A stretch of DNA of 22,613 nucleotides from JAZNBI01 sp045586995 (lineage in GTDB: Bacteria > Bacillota > Clostridia > Oscillospirales > CAG-272), in the NCBI GenBank assembly GCA_045586995.1, contig JAZNBI010000025.1:1-22613 (forward strand). Reading direction: 5' to 3'. Positions within the stretch are counted from its first letter, which is position 1; every line of letters starts with the position of its first letter. The notes under the pieces are model-generated. The model made no database searches, had not been told where the DNA came from, and was given only the letters and a program-made list of their open reading frames with translations. Of this stretch, positions 6,460-12,463 are shown piece by piece. A program made the position numbers and the translations under genes.

Positions 6460-7872
6460 ATGAGAAAAACTAAAATAGTATGTACACTTGGACCTGCAAG
6501 TGAAACCAAAGACATAATTGCCGGACTCTGTAAGGCAGGTATGAACGTTGCAAGATTAAACTTCTCACACAACACTCACGCTGATCATCAGAGAAGAATC
6601 GATCTTGTAAAAGAGGTACGAAGCGAATTAGGGCTTCCGATCGCCATTATGCTTGACACTAAAGGACCTGAATATAGAATCAAAACCTTCGAGGGCGGAA
6701 AGGTTCTTCTTAATGACGGCGACCGCTTTACCTTTACTACGGACGAGATCGTGGGAAACAGAGAACGTGTTTCCGTCAGTTACGCAAAGCTCCCCGAGGA
6801 ACTTTCGGTGGGAGATACCATTCTTCTTAACAACGGACTTCTGACATTTTTGGTTGATAAGATTGAAAACTCAAATATTGAATGTAAGGTTATCTGCGGG
6901 GGCGAGCTCTCAGACCGTAAGAGCATGAGCTTTCCCGGCAAGGTAATGAAGCAACCGTATCTGTCCGAGCAGGACAAGAAGGATATTAAATGGGGTATGG
7001 ATAACTCGGTTGATTATATTGCCTGCTCCTTCGTTTCCTGCAAGCAGGATCTTATCGACGTTCGTAATTATATGCGAGAGATCGGTGCCGAGGACATCGA
7101 ACTGATTGCCAAAATAGAAAACCAATCGGGCGTGGACAACATCGACGAAATCTGTGAATATTGCGACGGTATTATGGTAGCGCGCGGTGATATGGGTGTG
7201 GAAATTCCTTTTGAGCATCTGCCCGCCATTCAGAAAAAGCTGATTACCAAATGCCGTATGCTCGGCAAGCGAGTCATCACGGCAACTGAAATGCTCGAAT
7301 CAATGATCTCAAATTCCCGTCCCACGAGAGCTGAGATATCGGATATCGCCAACGCCGTCTACGACGGAACGAGTGCCATTATGCTTTCGGGAGAAACCGC
7401 AGCGGGAAAATATCCCGTTCAAGCTGTGAAAACGATGGCAAAGATCGCTGAAACTACCGAAGAAAATATCAATTACAAAAAACGCTTTTATGATGCCGAT
7501 TTCAAAATCCGTAATATGACCGACGCAATTTCTCACTCGACCTGCGGAATGGCGATTGACATTAATGCAAAGGCAATCGTTGCCTGCTCGCTTTCGGGAA
7601 TGACGGCAAGAATGGTATCACGTTTCCGCTCTCCCGTACCGATCATCGGACTTACCACCAATGAAAACACTTGGCGAAAGCTCGCGTTATCTTGGGGCGT
7701 TATCCCTGCTATGTGCGAGAAGTTCACATCTTCCGACGTTCTGTTCTATACAGCAAAAAAGATCGCCACAAAGGAGCTTAAGCTCACTTTAAAGGATAGA
7801 ATCGTCATCACCGGTGGCGATACAACGGGTCACTCGGGCAACACGAATTTGATTAAGATTGATGAGATATAA
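6460..7872 (+). CDS. pyk: Pyruvate kinase
   Basis: The enzyme transfers phosphate from phosphoenolpyruvate to ADP, giving pyruvate and ATP in glycolysis. The 470-residue product starts MRKTKIVCTLGPAS. Family motifs follow in order: NFSHNTHADH, LDTKGPEYR, the active-site segment MVARGDMGVEIPFEHLPAIQK, ITATEMLESMI, and NAVYDGTSAIMLSGETAAGKYP; a C-terminal regulatory domain follows. It lacks the extra phosphoenolpyruvate-utilizer domain that extends the Bacillus enzyme. I choose ATG 6460 over the in-frame GTG at 6448 because that GTG lies inside the ribosome binding site AGGTGG, 8 bases before the ATG, and because homologues begin at this Met. The gene ends 27 bp before a 20-bp terminator stem. 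Confidence 0.97.
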   Translation: MRKTKIVCTLGPASETKDIIAGLCKAGMNVARLNFSHNTHADHQRRIDLVKEVRSELGLPIAIMLDTKGPEYRIKTFEGGKVLLNDGDRFTFTTDEIVGNRERVSVSYAKLPEELSVGDTILLNNGLLTFLVDKIENSNIECKVICGGELSDRKSMSFPGKVMKQPYLSEQDKKDIKWGMDNSVDYIACSFVSCKQDLIDVRNYMREIGAEDIELIAKIENQSGVDNIDEICEYCDGIMVARGDMGVEIPFEHLPAIQKKLITKCRMLGKRVITATEMLESMISNSRPTRAEISDIANAVYDGTSAIMLSGETAAGKYPVQAVKTMAKIAETTEENINYKKRFYDADFKIRNMTDAISHSTCGMAIDINAKAIVACSLSGMTARMVSRFRSPVPIIGLTTNENTWRKLALSWGVIPAMCEKFTSSDVLFYTAKKIATKELKLTLKDRIVITGGDTTGHSGNTNLIKIDEI

Positions 7873-7899
7873 CAACATTTTAAAAGCTGTATAACTGTA

Positions 7900-7943
7900 A
7901 TAGAAAAGCCACCTTAGATTTTCATCTAAGGTGGCTTTTCTAT
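7900..7943. terminator. Terminator of pyk, shared with the convergent surface-protein gene
   Basis: A perfect 20-bp stem (7900-7919 with 7924-7943) around loop TTTC. Its core is GCCACCTTAGAT/ATCTAAGGTGGC with an outer AGAAAA/TTTTCT. It is self-complementary enough to work in both directions, between pyk and the minus-strand gene ending at 7994. The core is shared with hairpins at 9534-9565 and 22165-22208. Confidence 0.9.
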
Positions 7944-7993
7944 ATGTTATTCATCGATCAAAATATCAATGAACTAAATCAATTTCGAAAGAA

Positions 7994-9400
7994 TCAGTCC
8001 TCTTTCTTTTTGAAAGCAAAGCCGGCTGCGCATGCGAGTGCTACAACGACTGCTCCGCTTACAACTGTTCCCTTGCATCCGCCTTTGTCATCGCCGTCTG
8101 CAGGAGTTGTTACGTCATTGCCACCGTCTGCAGGAGTTGTTACGTCATCGCCACCGTCTGCAGGAGTTGTTTCGTCATCGCCGCCTGCGGGAGTGGTATC
8201 TTCCTCAGCTTCAAATGTAAACGTCTTTGTAAGCGTCAATGTTCCGTCCTCGTTAAAGGTCTTTGTAGTATATTCTTCCGGAACAACTGTTGTGTCGGCG
8301 TCAAATTTGTATAACATATTAGGTGTCAATGTAACTGTTGCGGTATATGTTCCTACTTCGGCCTTGCCCGCGCTTTCACCTGCTGCGTCTGTCCATTGAA
8401 TTTTACCTAAAGTATAGTTAACCGTTGTTTCGTCAATACCAGAAACCTTTTTGAAAGCAACACCCGCGGTAGGTGTAGGAATTATACCTTCGTCGATAGA
8501 TTCAATAACCGTTGTTGCTGCATTTATATCTTCGTAAACCTTGATATAGTTGAAATAATTAACATATTTATGACCTGAGCAGTCACTAAGCATGAATGCT
8601 GCGGAATTAGAGCCGATCTGGTCGAATGTAAAATCGTCAATAGTGGTTCCGTAACACCATCTTCCTGTTCCTTTGGAGCTGGCAATCTCTACCCACATTT
8701 CCCACTTGCCGGTCGTTTCGTTATATACGTTTTCAAGAATGAAAAGTCCGTCTTTTGCATTTTGACCGAATCTTATATTAGCGGCTGCTGCGTCAGCGGG
8801 CATAGCCGGTGTTGAATCTACACCTGCTTTATAATACTTAATAAAGTTATTGTTGGGATGTCCGTCTCTTAAATATATACTGTCTTTATTTTGTGAGTTA
8901 TACAGAAAATCGTTCATCCAACTGGGACGACCGTTGATTTCCAATCTCCACGGTTTGTCGCTTTTGAGAACAATAGCTTCAGAAAGTGTGAAATAACCGC
9001 CGATTACAACAAGCGCGTTATCACCGTCTTCTTTTTCAGCAAAGCTTATACCGACGTCGATTTCCTGATATATCTCGGGATTTTCGATAATACTCTTAAC
9101 CAACTCGGAATTTACTCCAACAGCATATCTCTTTGTGTTATCACTCTGATACGGTTCATAACTATCTAAATCTTTTGTTTTAGCAAGTTGGGCTTTGGTT
9201 TTAATCTCAACCCAATTCAATGCATTGGCATCATCACCTGTTGTAGCAATTACGCCATCCTTTATTTCTGCCTGCGAAAAATCCCAAATATATGTTTTGG
9301 ATTCTTCTGCTGCATCCTCAGCAGCTGTTGGTATTGTCATAGCCAGCATACTAACCATCATGCATACAACCATGAAAATACAAAAAATACTTCTTTTCAT
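7994..9400 (-). CDS. Secreted cell-surface protein with TTPADGGDD repeats and C-terminal anchor
   Basis: A 468-residue exported protein. Residues 1-27 are a signal peptide (basic start, hydrophobic core, TIPTAAEDA cleavage region). A large ectodomain follows with sandwich-like sequence (YIWDFSQAEIKDGVIATTGD..., WVEI..., SKGTGRWCYGT...), and a second region near 320-400 (TVNYTLGKIQWTDAAGE, YTATVTLTPN) resembles surface beta-sandwich modules. A low-complexity TTPADGG(D/N)D linker, about 3.5 copies, leads to GGCKGTVVSGAVVVALACAA and a KKKED tail. This tail, with Gly/Cys, a hydrophobic helix and basic residues, resembles a sorting or anchor signal, without LPxTG. AAGGAG lies 9 bases before ATG 9400, and a promoter is at 9458-9486. 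The ligand is unknown; carbohydrate binding is a guess. Confidence 0.85.
   Translation of the reverse strand: MKRSIFCIFMVVCMMVSMLAMTIPTAAEDAAEESKTYIWDFSQAEIKDGVIATTGDDANALNWVEIKTKAQLAKTKDLDSYEPYQSDNTKRYAVGVNSELVKSIIENPEIYQEIDVGISFAEKEDGDNALVVIGGYFTLSEAIVLKSDKPWRLEINGRPSWMNDFLYNSQNKDSIYLRDGHPNNNFIKYYKAGVDSTPAMPADAAAANIRFGQNAKDGLFILENVYNETTGKWEMWVEIASSKGTGRWCYGTTIDDFTFDQIGSNSAAFMLSDCSGHKYVNYFNYIKVYEDINAATTVIESIDEGIIPTPTAGVAFKKVSGIDETTVNYTLGKIQWTDAAGESAGKAEVGTYTATVTLTPNMLYKFDADTTVVPEEYTTKTFNEDGTLTLTKTFTFEAEEDTTPAGGDDETTPADGGDDVTTPADGGNDVTTPADGDDKGGCKGTVVSGAVVVALACAAGFAFKKKED
8097..8186 (-). repeat. Three tandem 30-bp repeats in the surface-protein gene
   Basis: TCTGCAGGAGTTGTTACGTC... repeats with exact 30-bp period at 8097, 8127 and 8157, with few substitutions, then degenerates from 8187. 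Each unit encodes ten residues, TTPADGG(D/N)D plus V or E. Near-identical in-frame repeats can change in number by slippage without breaking the frame, altering linker length. Confidence 0.9.
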
Positions 9401-9457
9401 AAATCTAAACTCCTTTTTAGTATTTGTGTAACATTATATGTAACACCTATGTCACAT

Positions 9458-9486
9458 ATTATATCACACTTTATATATCTTTGCAA
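9458..9486 (-). promoter_or_regulatory. Promoter of the surface-protein gene
   Basis: Minus strand: TTGCAA (9481-9486), a 17-bp spacer ending in TGTGA, and TATAAT (9458-9463). The leader between it and the start (9401-9457) carries GTGTAACATTATATGTAACAC and a nearby TGTCACA, an imperfect palindrome and direct repeat that could be an operator; that part is speculative. Confidence 0.7.
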
Positions 9487-9528
9487 GCCCTTATTTTAAT
9501 ATTTTTAAATATTTTTTAATTTTTTGTA

Positions 9529-9604
9529 AAAAGAACGCCACCTTACGCTCATCTAAGATGACGTTTTTTGTCCGTATCAGAACGTAACCTTTACGGCAAA
9601 GCCG
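9529..9604 (-). repeat. Dispersed terminator repeat, copy at 9.5 kb
   Basis: Over about 75 bp this matches 22165-22240 closely: the GCCACCTTA...TAAGATG hairpin (9534-9565), then a T-run, CGTATCAGAnCG, AACCTTTACGGC and a GGCxAAGCC palindrome. On the minus strand the stem pairs fully with two U-G wobbles, while on the plus strand the same positions are C-A mismatches. The functional transcript is therefore the minus one, ending in TTCTTTTT. Confidence 0.75.
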
Positions 9605-9712
9605 TGCGCCGTACCGCAGTGCGGCGATTTTTGCAATTCAATGTTCTCAAGCGCAAATCGAAGATTTTCAAATGCTCGGACATTTCGGCGGCGTTCCACC
9701 GCCGTCGACTTG
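9534..9712 (-). ncRNA. Candidate small RNA or repeat-derived transcript
   Basis: A promoter-like element on the minus strand (9718-9746) and a minus-oriented terminator (9534-9565) bracket about 180 nt. The interval contains several GC-rich palindromes: CGGCGGCG...CCGCCG near 9687-9705, GCCG...CGGC near 9601-9627, and CGGCaaaGCCG at 9594-9604. A 30-codon frame (9683 to 9591, starting MSEHLKIFDLRLR) exists but lacks a ribosome binding site and overlaps the repeat, so I do not call it a gene. An independent transcript is an inference from these signals alone. Confidence 0.35.
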
Positions 9713-9717
9713 AGGTT

Positions 9718-9746
9718 ATTATATCATAGTCGATTGCCAAAATCAA
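9718..9746 (-). promoter_or_regulatory. Promoter-like element with no obvious gene downstream
   Basis: Minus strand: TTGATT (9741-9746), a 17-bp spacer ending in TATGA, and TATAAT (9718-9723). It faces the repeat interval 9534-9712, well upstream of the surface-protein promoter. Confidence 0.55.
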
Positions 9747-9796
9747 TTCTTCGCCATTATTTCTTGCGTATGAATTTGAACTCTCACGGCTTTTTA

Positions 9797-9932
9797 GTGA
9801 AACCGTTCGCCGTCGAGGCGAATTTCACACGCCGCAGGCGTATTTCACATTGCGAAGCAATATTTCACCCACCCGCAAGGGTGGATTTAGTTGAAAAAGA
9901 CCAAGTCGACGACTTGGTCTTTTTCTGTGAAA
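9797..9932 (+). repeat. Hairpin array A: different short palindromes joined by ATTTCAC
   Basis: Read on the plus strand: GTGAAA; stem TTCGCC/GGCGAA (9806-9822); ATTTCAC (overlapping by a base); stem ACGCC/GGCGT (9829-9841); ATTTCAC; stem ATTGC/GCAAT (9849-9861); ATTTCAC; stem CCACCC/GGGTGG (9869-9884); then ATTTAGTTG and a 15-bp hairpin (9893-9925); then GTGAAA. Stem sequences differ but each pairs with itself, while the linker is constant. The same architecture, also ending in ATTTnGTTGAAAAA plus a long hairpin, occurs at 12287-12511. Confidence 0.85.
9893..9925. terminator. Terminator-like hairpin ending array A, downstream of ktrA
   Basis: GAAAAAGACCAAGTC (9893-9907) and GACTTGGTCTTTTTC (9911-9925) form a 15-bp stem with a 3-base loop, A-rich on one side and T-rich on the other, so usable in both directions. 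It lies about 90 bp after the ktrA stop codon and is the likely terminator of ktrBA. Confidence 0.75.
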
Positions 9933-10015
9933 GAGCGACTAAAAGGTGCGTAAAGTGGGGTAAGAACGACTAAAAGTACACCATAAAGTTGCTCTACAAA
10001 TTGGAATTTGGAGGT

Positions 10016-10666
10016 TTATTTTAATTTGCCCAATTTTGCCGTGTTCGCGATAACGATCAGCGTCGTTTCCGCATCAAGCACCTGCTCGGGATTGATATTT
10101 ACGTTGACCTTCTCGCCTTTCTTGATAGCAACAATATTGAAACCGTATTTTTTGCGGAGATTCAACTCAATCAGATTCTTACCGCACCACTCTTCCTTCA
10201 CATCGATCTCCACCATAGACACGTCACGCGACAGAGAGATCATATCAATAAAGCCGGAGCTGAGTAGGGTCTTGGCAAGGCGTATGCCCGACTCGTTTTC
10301 GGGGAAAACCACTTGATCCGCACCTACACGGAGCAATATCTTTTGGTGCATCTCGTTGGCACATTTTGCAATAACGTTCTTAACGCCTGACTCCTTGCAA
10401 AGCGTAACCGTCATTACGCTTGCTTCAAGATTGCTCGCCATACAAACGATGACAGTATCAATATTACCGATACCAAGGCGTGAGATGACCTCCGCATCGG
10501 TCACATCGGCACATTTGCACACGGGCAGATATGCGGCTGCATCGTTTACGATTCTTTGCTCGGTATCTACGGCAATGACCTCCATACCGTTCTCTACAAG
10601 CTCTCTTGCCACGGCTATGCCGTATCTTCCAAGTCCAAAGACTGCGTATGTTTTCTTTACTTTCAT
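10016..10666 (-). CDS. ktrA: Potassium uptake regulatory subunit, TrkA/KtrA family
   Basis: A 216-residue cytoplasmic protein that forms the gating ring on the KtrB channel and controls K+ entry in response to nucleotides. An N-terminal RCK/Rossmann domain starts at residue 7 with GLGRYG (11-16) and the acidic residue of VIAVDTEQ that contacts the ribose; further landmarks are ADVTDAEVISRLGIGNIDTVIVCM and NVIAKCANEMHQKILLRVGADQVVFPE. A C-terminal RCK-C domain (about 140-216: MVEIDVKEEWCGKNLIELNLRKKYGFNIVAI...) is the usual binding site of c-di-AMP in KtrA. The length is typical of KtrA. AAGGAG lies about 8 bases before ATG 10666, and the ktrB stop is 11 bp upstream, so the two are one operon. 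Confidence 0.93.
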   Translation of the reverse strand: MKVKKTYAVFGLGRYGIAVARELVENGMEVIAVDTEQRIVNDAAAYLPVCKCADVTDAEVISRLGIGNIDTVIVCMASNLEASVMTVTLCKESGVKNVIAKCANEMHQKILLRVGADQVVFPENESGIRLAKTLLSSGFIDMISLSRDVSMVEIDVKEEWCGKNLIELNLRKKYGFNIVAIKKGEKVNVNINPEQVLDAETTLIVIANTAKLGKLK

Positions 10667-10677
10667 TGTTCTTCTCC

Positions 10678-12039
10678 TTATCCTATACTGATACCTTCCG
10701 TCGGCTCGGAAATTACGTTTTGACTTTCATTCTTGCTGCCCAGCGCCACCGCAAGTGAGATGGGGCCGACTCTTCCGAAATACATCGTTACGATGATAAT
10801 TAGCTTTCCAAACGTGTTAAGCATCGCCGTTAAATTTCTTGAAAGACCGACGGTTGCCGTTGCACTGACCGTTTCATAGACCGCATCAATAGCAGAAGCA
10901 TTACTCGTTGCCATCAATAGTATGGTAGATGTAGCGCAAATCATAAGGAACATCACAACAACCGCAACCGCCTTTTTTATTGATTCTTCAGAGATGCGTC
11001 GACCGAATAATGTTGCACCGTTCTTATTCCTTATCGTAGCGAATGCAGAGCAAACGAGAACGGCGATGGTTACTGTTTTCATACCGCCTGCCGTTCCCAC
11101 GGGCGAACCGCCGATCAGCATCAAAATAATAGATACGGCGGCTGAGGCGTTTGTCAGATTCTCTTGCGGAATTGTAGCAAAGCCTGCTGTTCTCGTGGTG
11201 ACCGATTGGAAGAGTGATACTTGAATTTTATCGAACAAGGACATCTCTCCAATGGTTAATGGGTTGGCATATTCAAAAATAAATATAAGAATTGCACCAA
11301 CAAGAACGAGTCCTGCCGTGGCCGTAATGGCGATCTTTGAGTGTAAAGTCAGATGCCTGAATATCTTTCGGTTCTTTTGCGAACGGCTCTTAACAACACG
11401 AAGCACGTCCCACCATACGATATATCCGAGACCACCGAGAATTATGAGCGCGGAGGTTACGACATTAATCAAGGGATTCGTGGCGTAATTGCAAAGGCTG
11501 TTTTCCGCAACAATGTCAATACCAGCATTGCAGAAGGCGGAAACGGAATTGAATACCGATATCCAGATACCCTTTGCACCGAATTCGGGGATAAAGACAA
11601 GCATATACAGAACAGCACCTATTCCTTCGATGATCAACGTGCCGAACAGTACGTTCTTCACGAATTTTGCAAGTCCCGACATCGTATTGAGATTGAAGGC
11701 ATCCTGAATGAGCAATCGGTCGCTGATGCCCATTTTCCTGTTCAAGAGAAGCATCAGCCCCGACATAATGGTGATGATACCAAGACCACCTATCTGTATC
11801 AGAAGCAATATGACGATCTGACCGAACACGCTCCAAGTAGACGCCGTGGGAAGCGTAACGAGTCCCGTCACACAGGTGGAGGTTGTTGCCGTGAAGAGTG
11901 CGTCAAGATACGGCACAGCTTCTCCGTCGGCGGAGCTGATCGGTAATGCTAAAAGTCCGCTTCCTACGAGAATGGTAACGAGAAAGCTGAGCAATATAAT
12001 CTGCGTAGTTGAAAGCGTGAATTTCTTTTTCCTAACCAT
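10678..12039 (-). CDS. ktrB: Potassium uptake channel subunit, TrkH/KtrB family
   Basis: A 453-residue membrane protein that forms the Na+-dependent K+ pathway. Four repeated helix-pore-helix units are visible through their filter motifs: TTSTCVTGL, SVSAFCNAGID, SVTTRTAGFAT and SATATVGLSRN, each with the conserved filter Gly. The segment GGSPVGTAGGMKT before the last unit fits the intramembrane gating loop of KtrB. I place the start at ATG 12039 (MVRKKKFTLSTTQ), with GAGGA 8 bases upstream. A longer frame from TTG 12072 would put that ribosome binding site inside the gene and overlap a leader hairpin. Tandem promoters lie at 12120 and 12211. It is followed directly by ktrA. Confidence 0.94.
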   Translation of the reverse strand: MVRKKKFTLSTTQIILLSFLVTILVGSGLLALPISSADGEAVPYLDALFTATTSTCVTGLVTLPTASTWSVFGQIVILLLIQIGGLGIITIMSGLMLLLNRKMGISDRLLIQDAFNLNTMSGLAKFVKNVLFGTLIIEGIGAVLYMLVFIPEFGAKGIWISVFNSVSAFCNAGIDIVAENSLCNYATNPLINVVTSALIILGGLGYIVWWDVLRVVKSRSQKNRKIFRHLTLHSKIAITATAGLVLVGAILIFIFEYANPLTIGEMSLFDKIQVSLFQSVTTRTAGFATIPQENLTNASAAVSIILMLIGGSPVGTAGGMKTVTIAVLVCSAFATIRNKNGATLFGRRISEESIKKAVAVVVMFLMICATSTILLMATSNASAIDAVYETVSATATVGLSRNLTAMLNTFGKLIIIVTMYFGRVGPISLAVALGSKNESQNVISEPTEGISIG

Positions 12040-12064
12040 AAGATTTTCCTCTAAAAAGCACAAA

Positions 12065-12096
12065 GGAACCAACGTTCTCTGCAGTCAACTGGTTCC
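12065..12096 (-). promoter_or_regulatory. Leader hairpin before ktrB
   Basis: GGAACCA/TGGTTCC (12065-12071 with 12090-12096) forms a 7-bp stem, extended by a GTT/AAC pairing across a bulge. It lies in the roughly 70-nt leader between the nearer promoter and the ktrB ribosome binding site. The leader is too short for a ydaO-type c-di-AMP riboswitch, which controls ktr genes in some Firmicutes. Confidence 0.45.
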
Positions 12097-12119
12097 ATTT
12101 ATAATTATACATTTCTGTA

Positions 12120-12148
12120 ATTATATCACATTTTGCCGTTTATGTCAA
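12120..12148 (-). promoter_or_regulatory. Proximal promoter of ktrBA
   Basis: Minus strand: TTGACA (12143-12148), a 17-bp spacer ending in TGTGA, and TATAAT (12120-12125). Both hexamers match the sigma-A consensus exactly. Confidence 0.85.
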
Positions 12149-12210
12149 TATATTTTTGCTCGGCATATTATCACATATTATCATACAAATTCTTATTTAT
12201 CGATGAGTTT

Positions 12211-12239
12211 ATTATATCACAATTCAGCAAATAAATCAA
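12211..12239 (-). promoter_or_regulatory. Distal promoter of ktrBA
   Basis: Minus strand: TTGATT (12234-12239), a 17-bp spacer ending in TGTGA, and TATAAT (12211-12216). It is 91 bp upstream of the proximal promoter with the same geometry. Confidence 0.65.
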
Positions 12240-12260
12240 GGCGCCAGCCTTGTATATTAT

Positions 12261-12276
12261 CCGCAACATGTTGCGG
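12261..12276. repeat. Perfect 16-bp palindrome
   Basis: CCGCAACATGTTGCGG is fully self-complementary with no loop. It lies between the distal ktrBA promoter and hairpin array B. Function unknown. Confidence 0.7.
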
Positions 12277-12286
12277 TGATTTTCAA

Positions 12287-12463
12287 GTGAAATATTCAGC
12301 GATGCCGAATGTGAAATAATTCACTTTGTGAATTGTGAAATATTGCTCTCTTCGGTCGCAATGTGAAATGAAATTTGCCCACATTCGCGTCAGCGAATAT
12401 TTCACATTTGCGAAGCAAATATTTCACAGCAAAGCTATTTCACTTGCCCGCAGGGCAAATTTC
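12287..12463 (+). repeat. Hairpin array B: palindromes joined by GTGAAAT, then ATTTCAC
   Basis: The left half has linker GTGAAAT at 12287, 12311, 12335 and 12363, separating stems at 12294-12310, 12318-12334 (AATTCAC/GTGAATT) and 12342-12362 (ATTGC/GCAAT). The right half has the complementary linker ATTTCAC at 12399, 12421 and 12437, separating stems at 12383-12398 (ATTCGC/GCGAAT), 12406-12420 (ATTTGC/GCAAAT), 12428-12436 and 12444-12458 (TTGCCC/GGGCAA). In addition GAAATTTGCCC (12370-12380) is exactly complementary to GGGCAAATTTC (12453-12463), so an 11-bp stem can enclose the right half. The array overlaps the last codons of the serine-recombinase frame. Confidence 0.85.

Noticed and set aside
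9591..9683. 30-codon minus-strand frame MSEHLKIFDLRLR...
   Set aside because: Lies wholly in repeat DNA with no ribosome binding site; more likely part of a structured repeat.
9641..9973. Plus-strand frame running through hairpin array A
   Set aside because: Its sequence is only translation of palindromes and linkers and has no start signals.
11353..11946. 197-codon antisense frame inside ktrB
   Set aside because: Shadow frame opposite clear filter motifs of KtrB; no family resemblance.
12040..12072. Upstream TTG start for ktrB
   Set aside because: It would place GAGGA, well spaced for ATG 12039, inside the gene, and it overlaps the leader hairpin.
12040..12290. c-di-AMP (ydaO-type) riboswitch before ktrBA
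   Set aside because: The leader from the nearer promoter is only about 70 nt, and I see only a simple hairpin in it.
12287..12463. CRISPR-like repeat array
   Set aside because: The constant element is only 7 bases, the intervals are self-complementary and of unequal length, and no cas gene is near.
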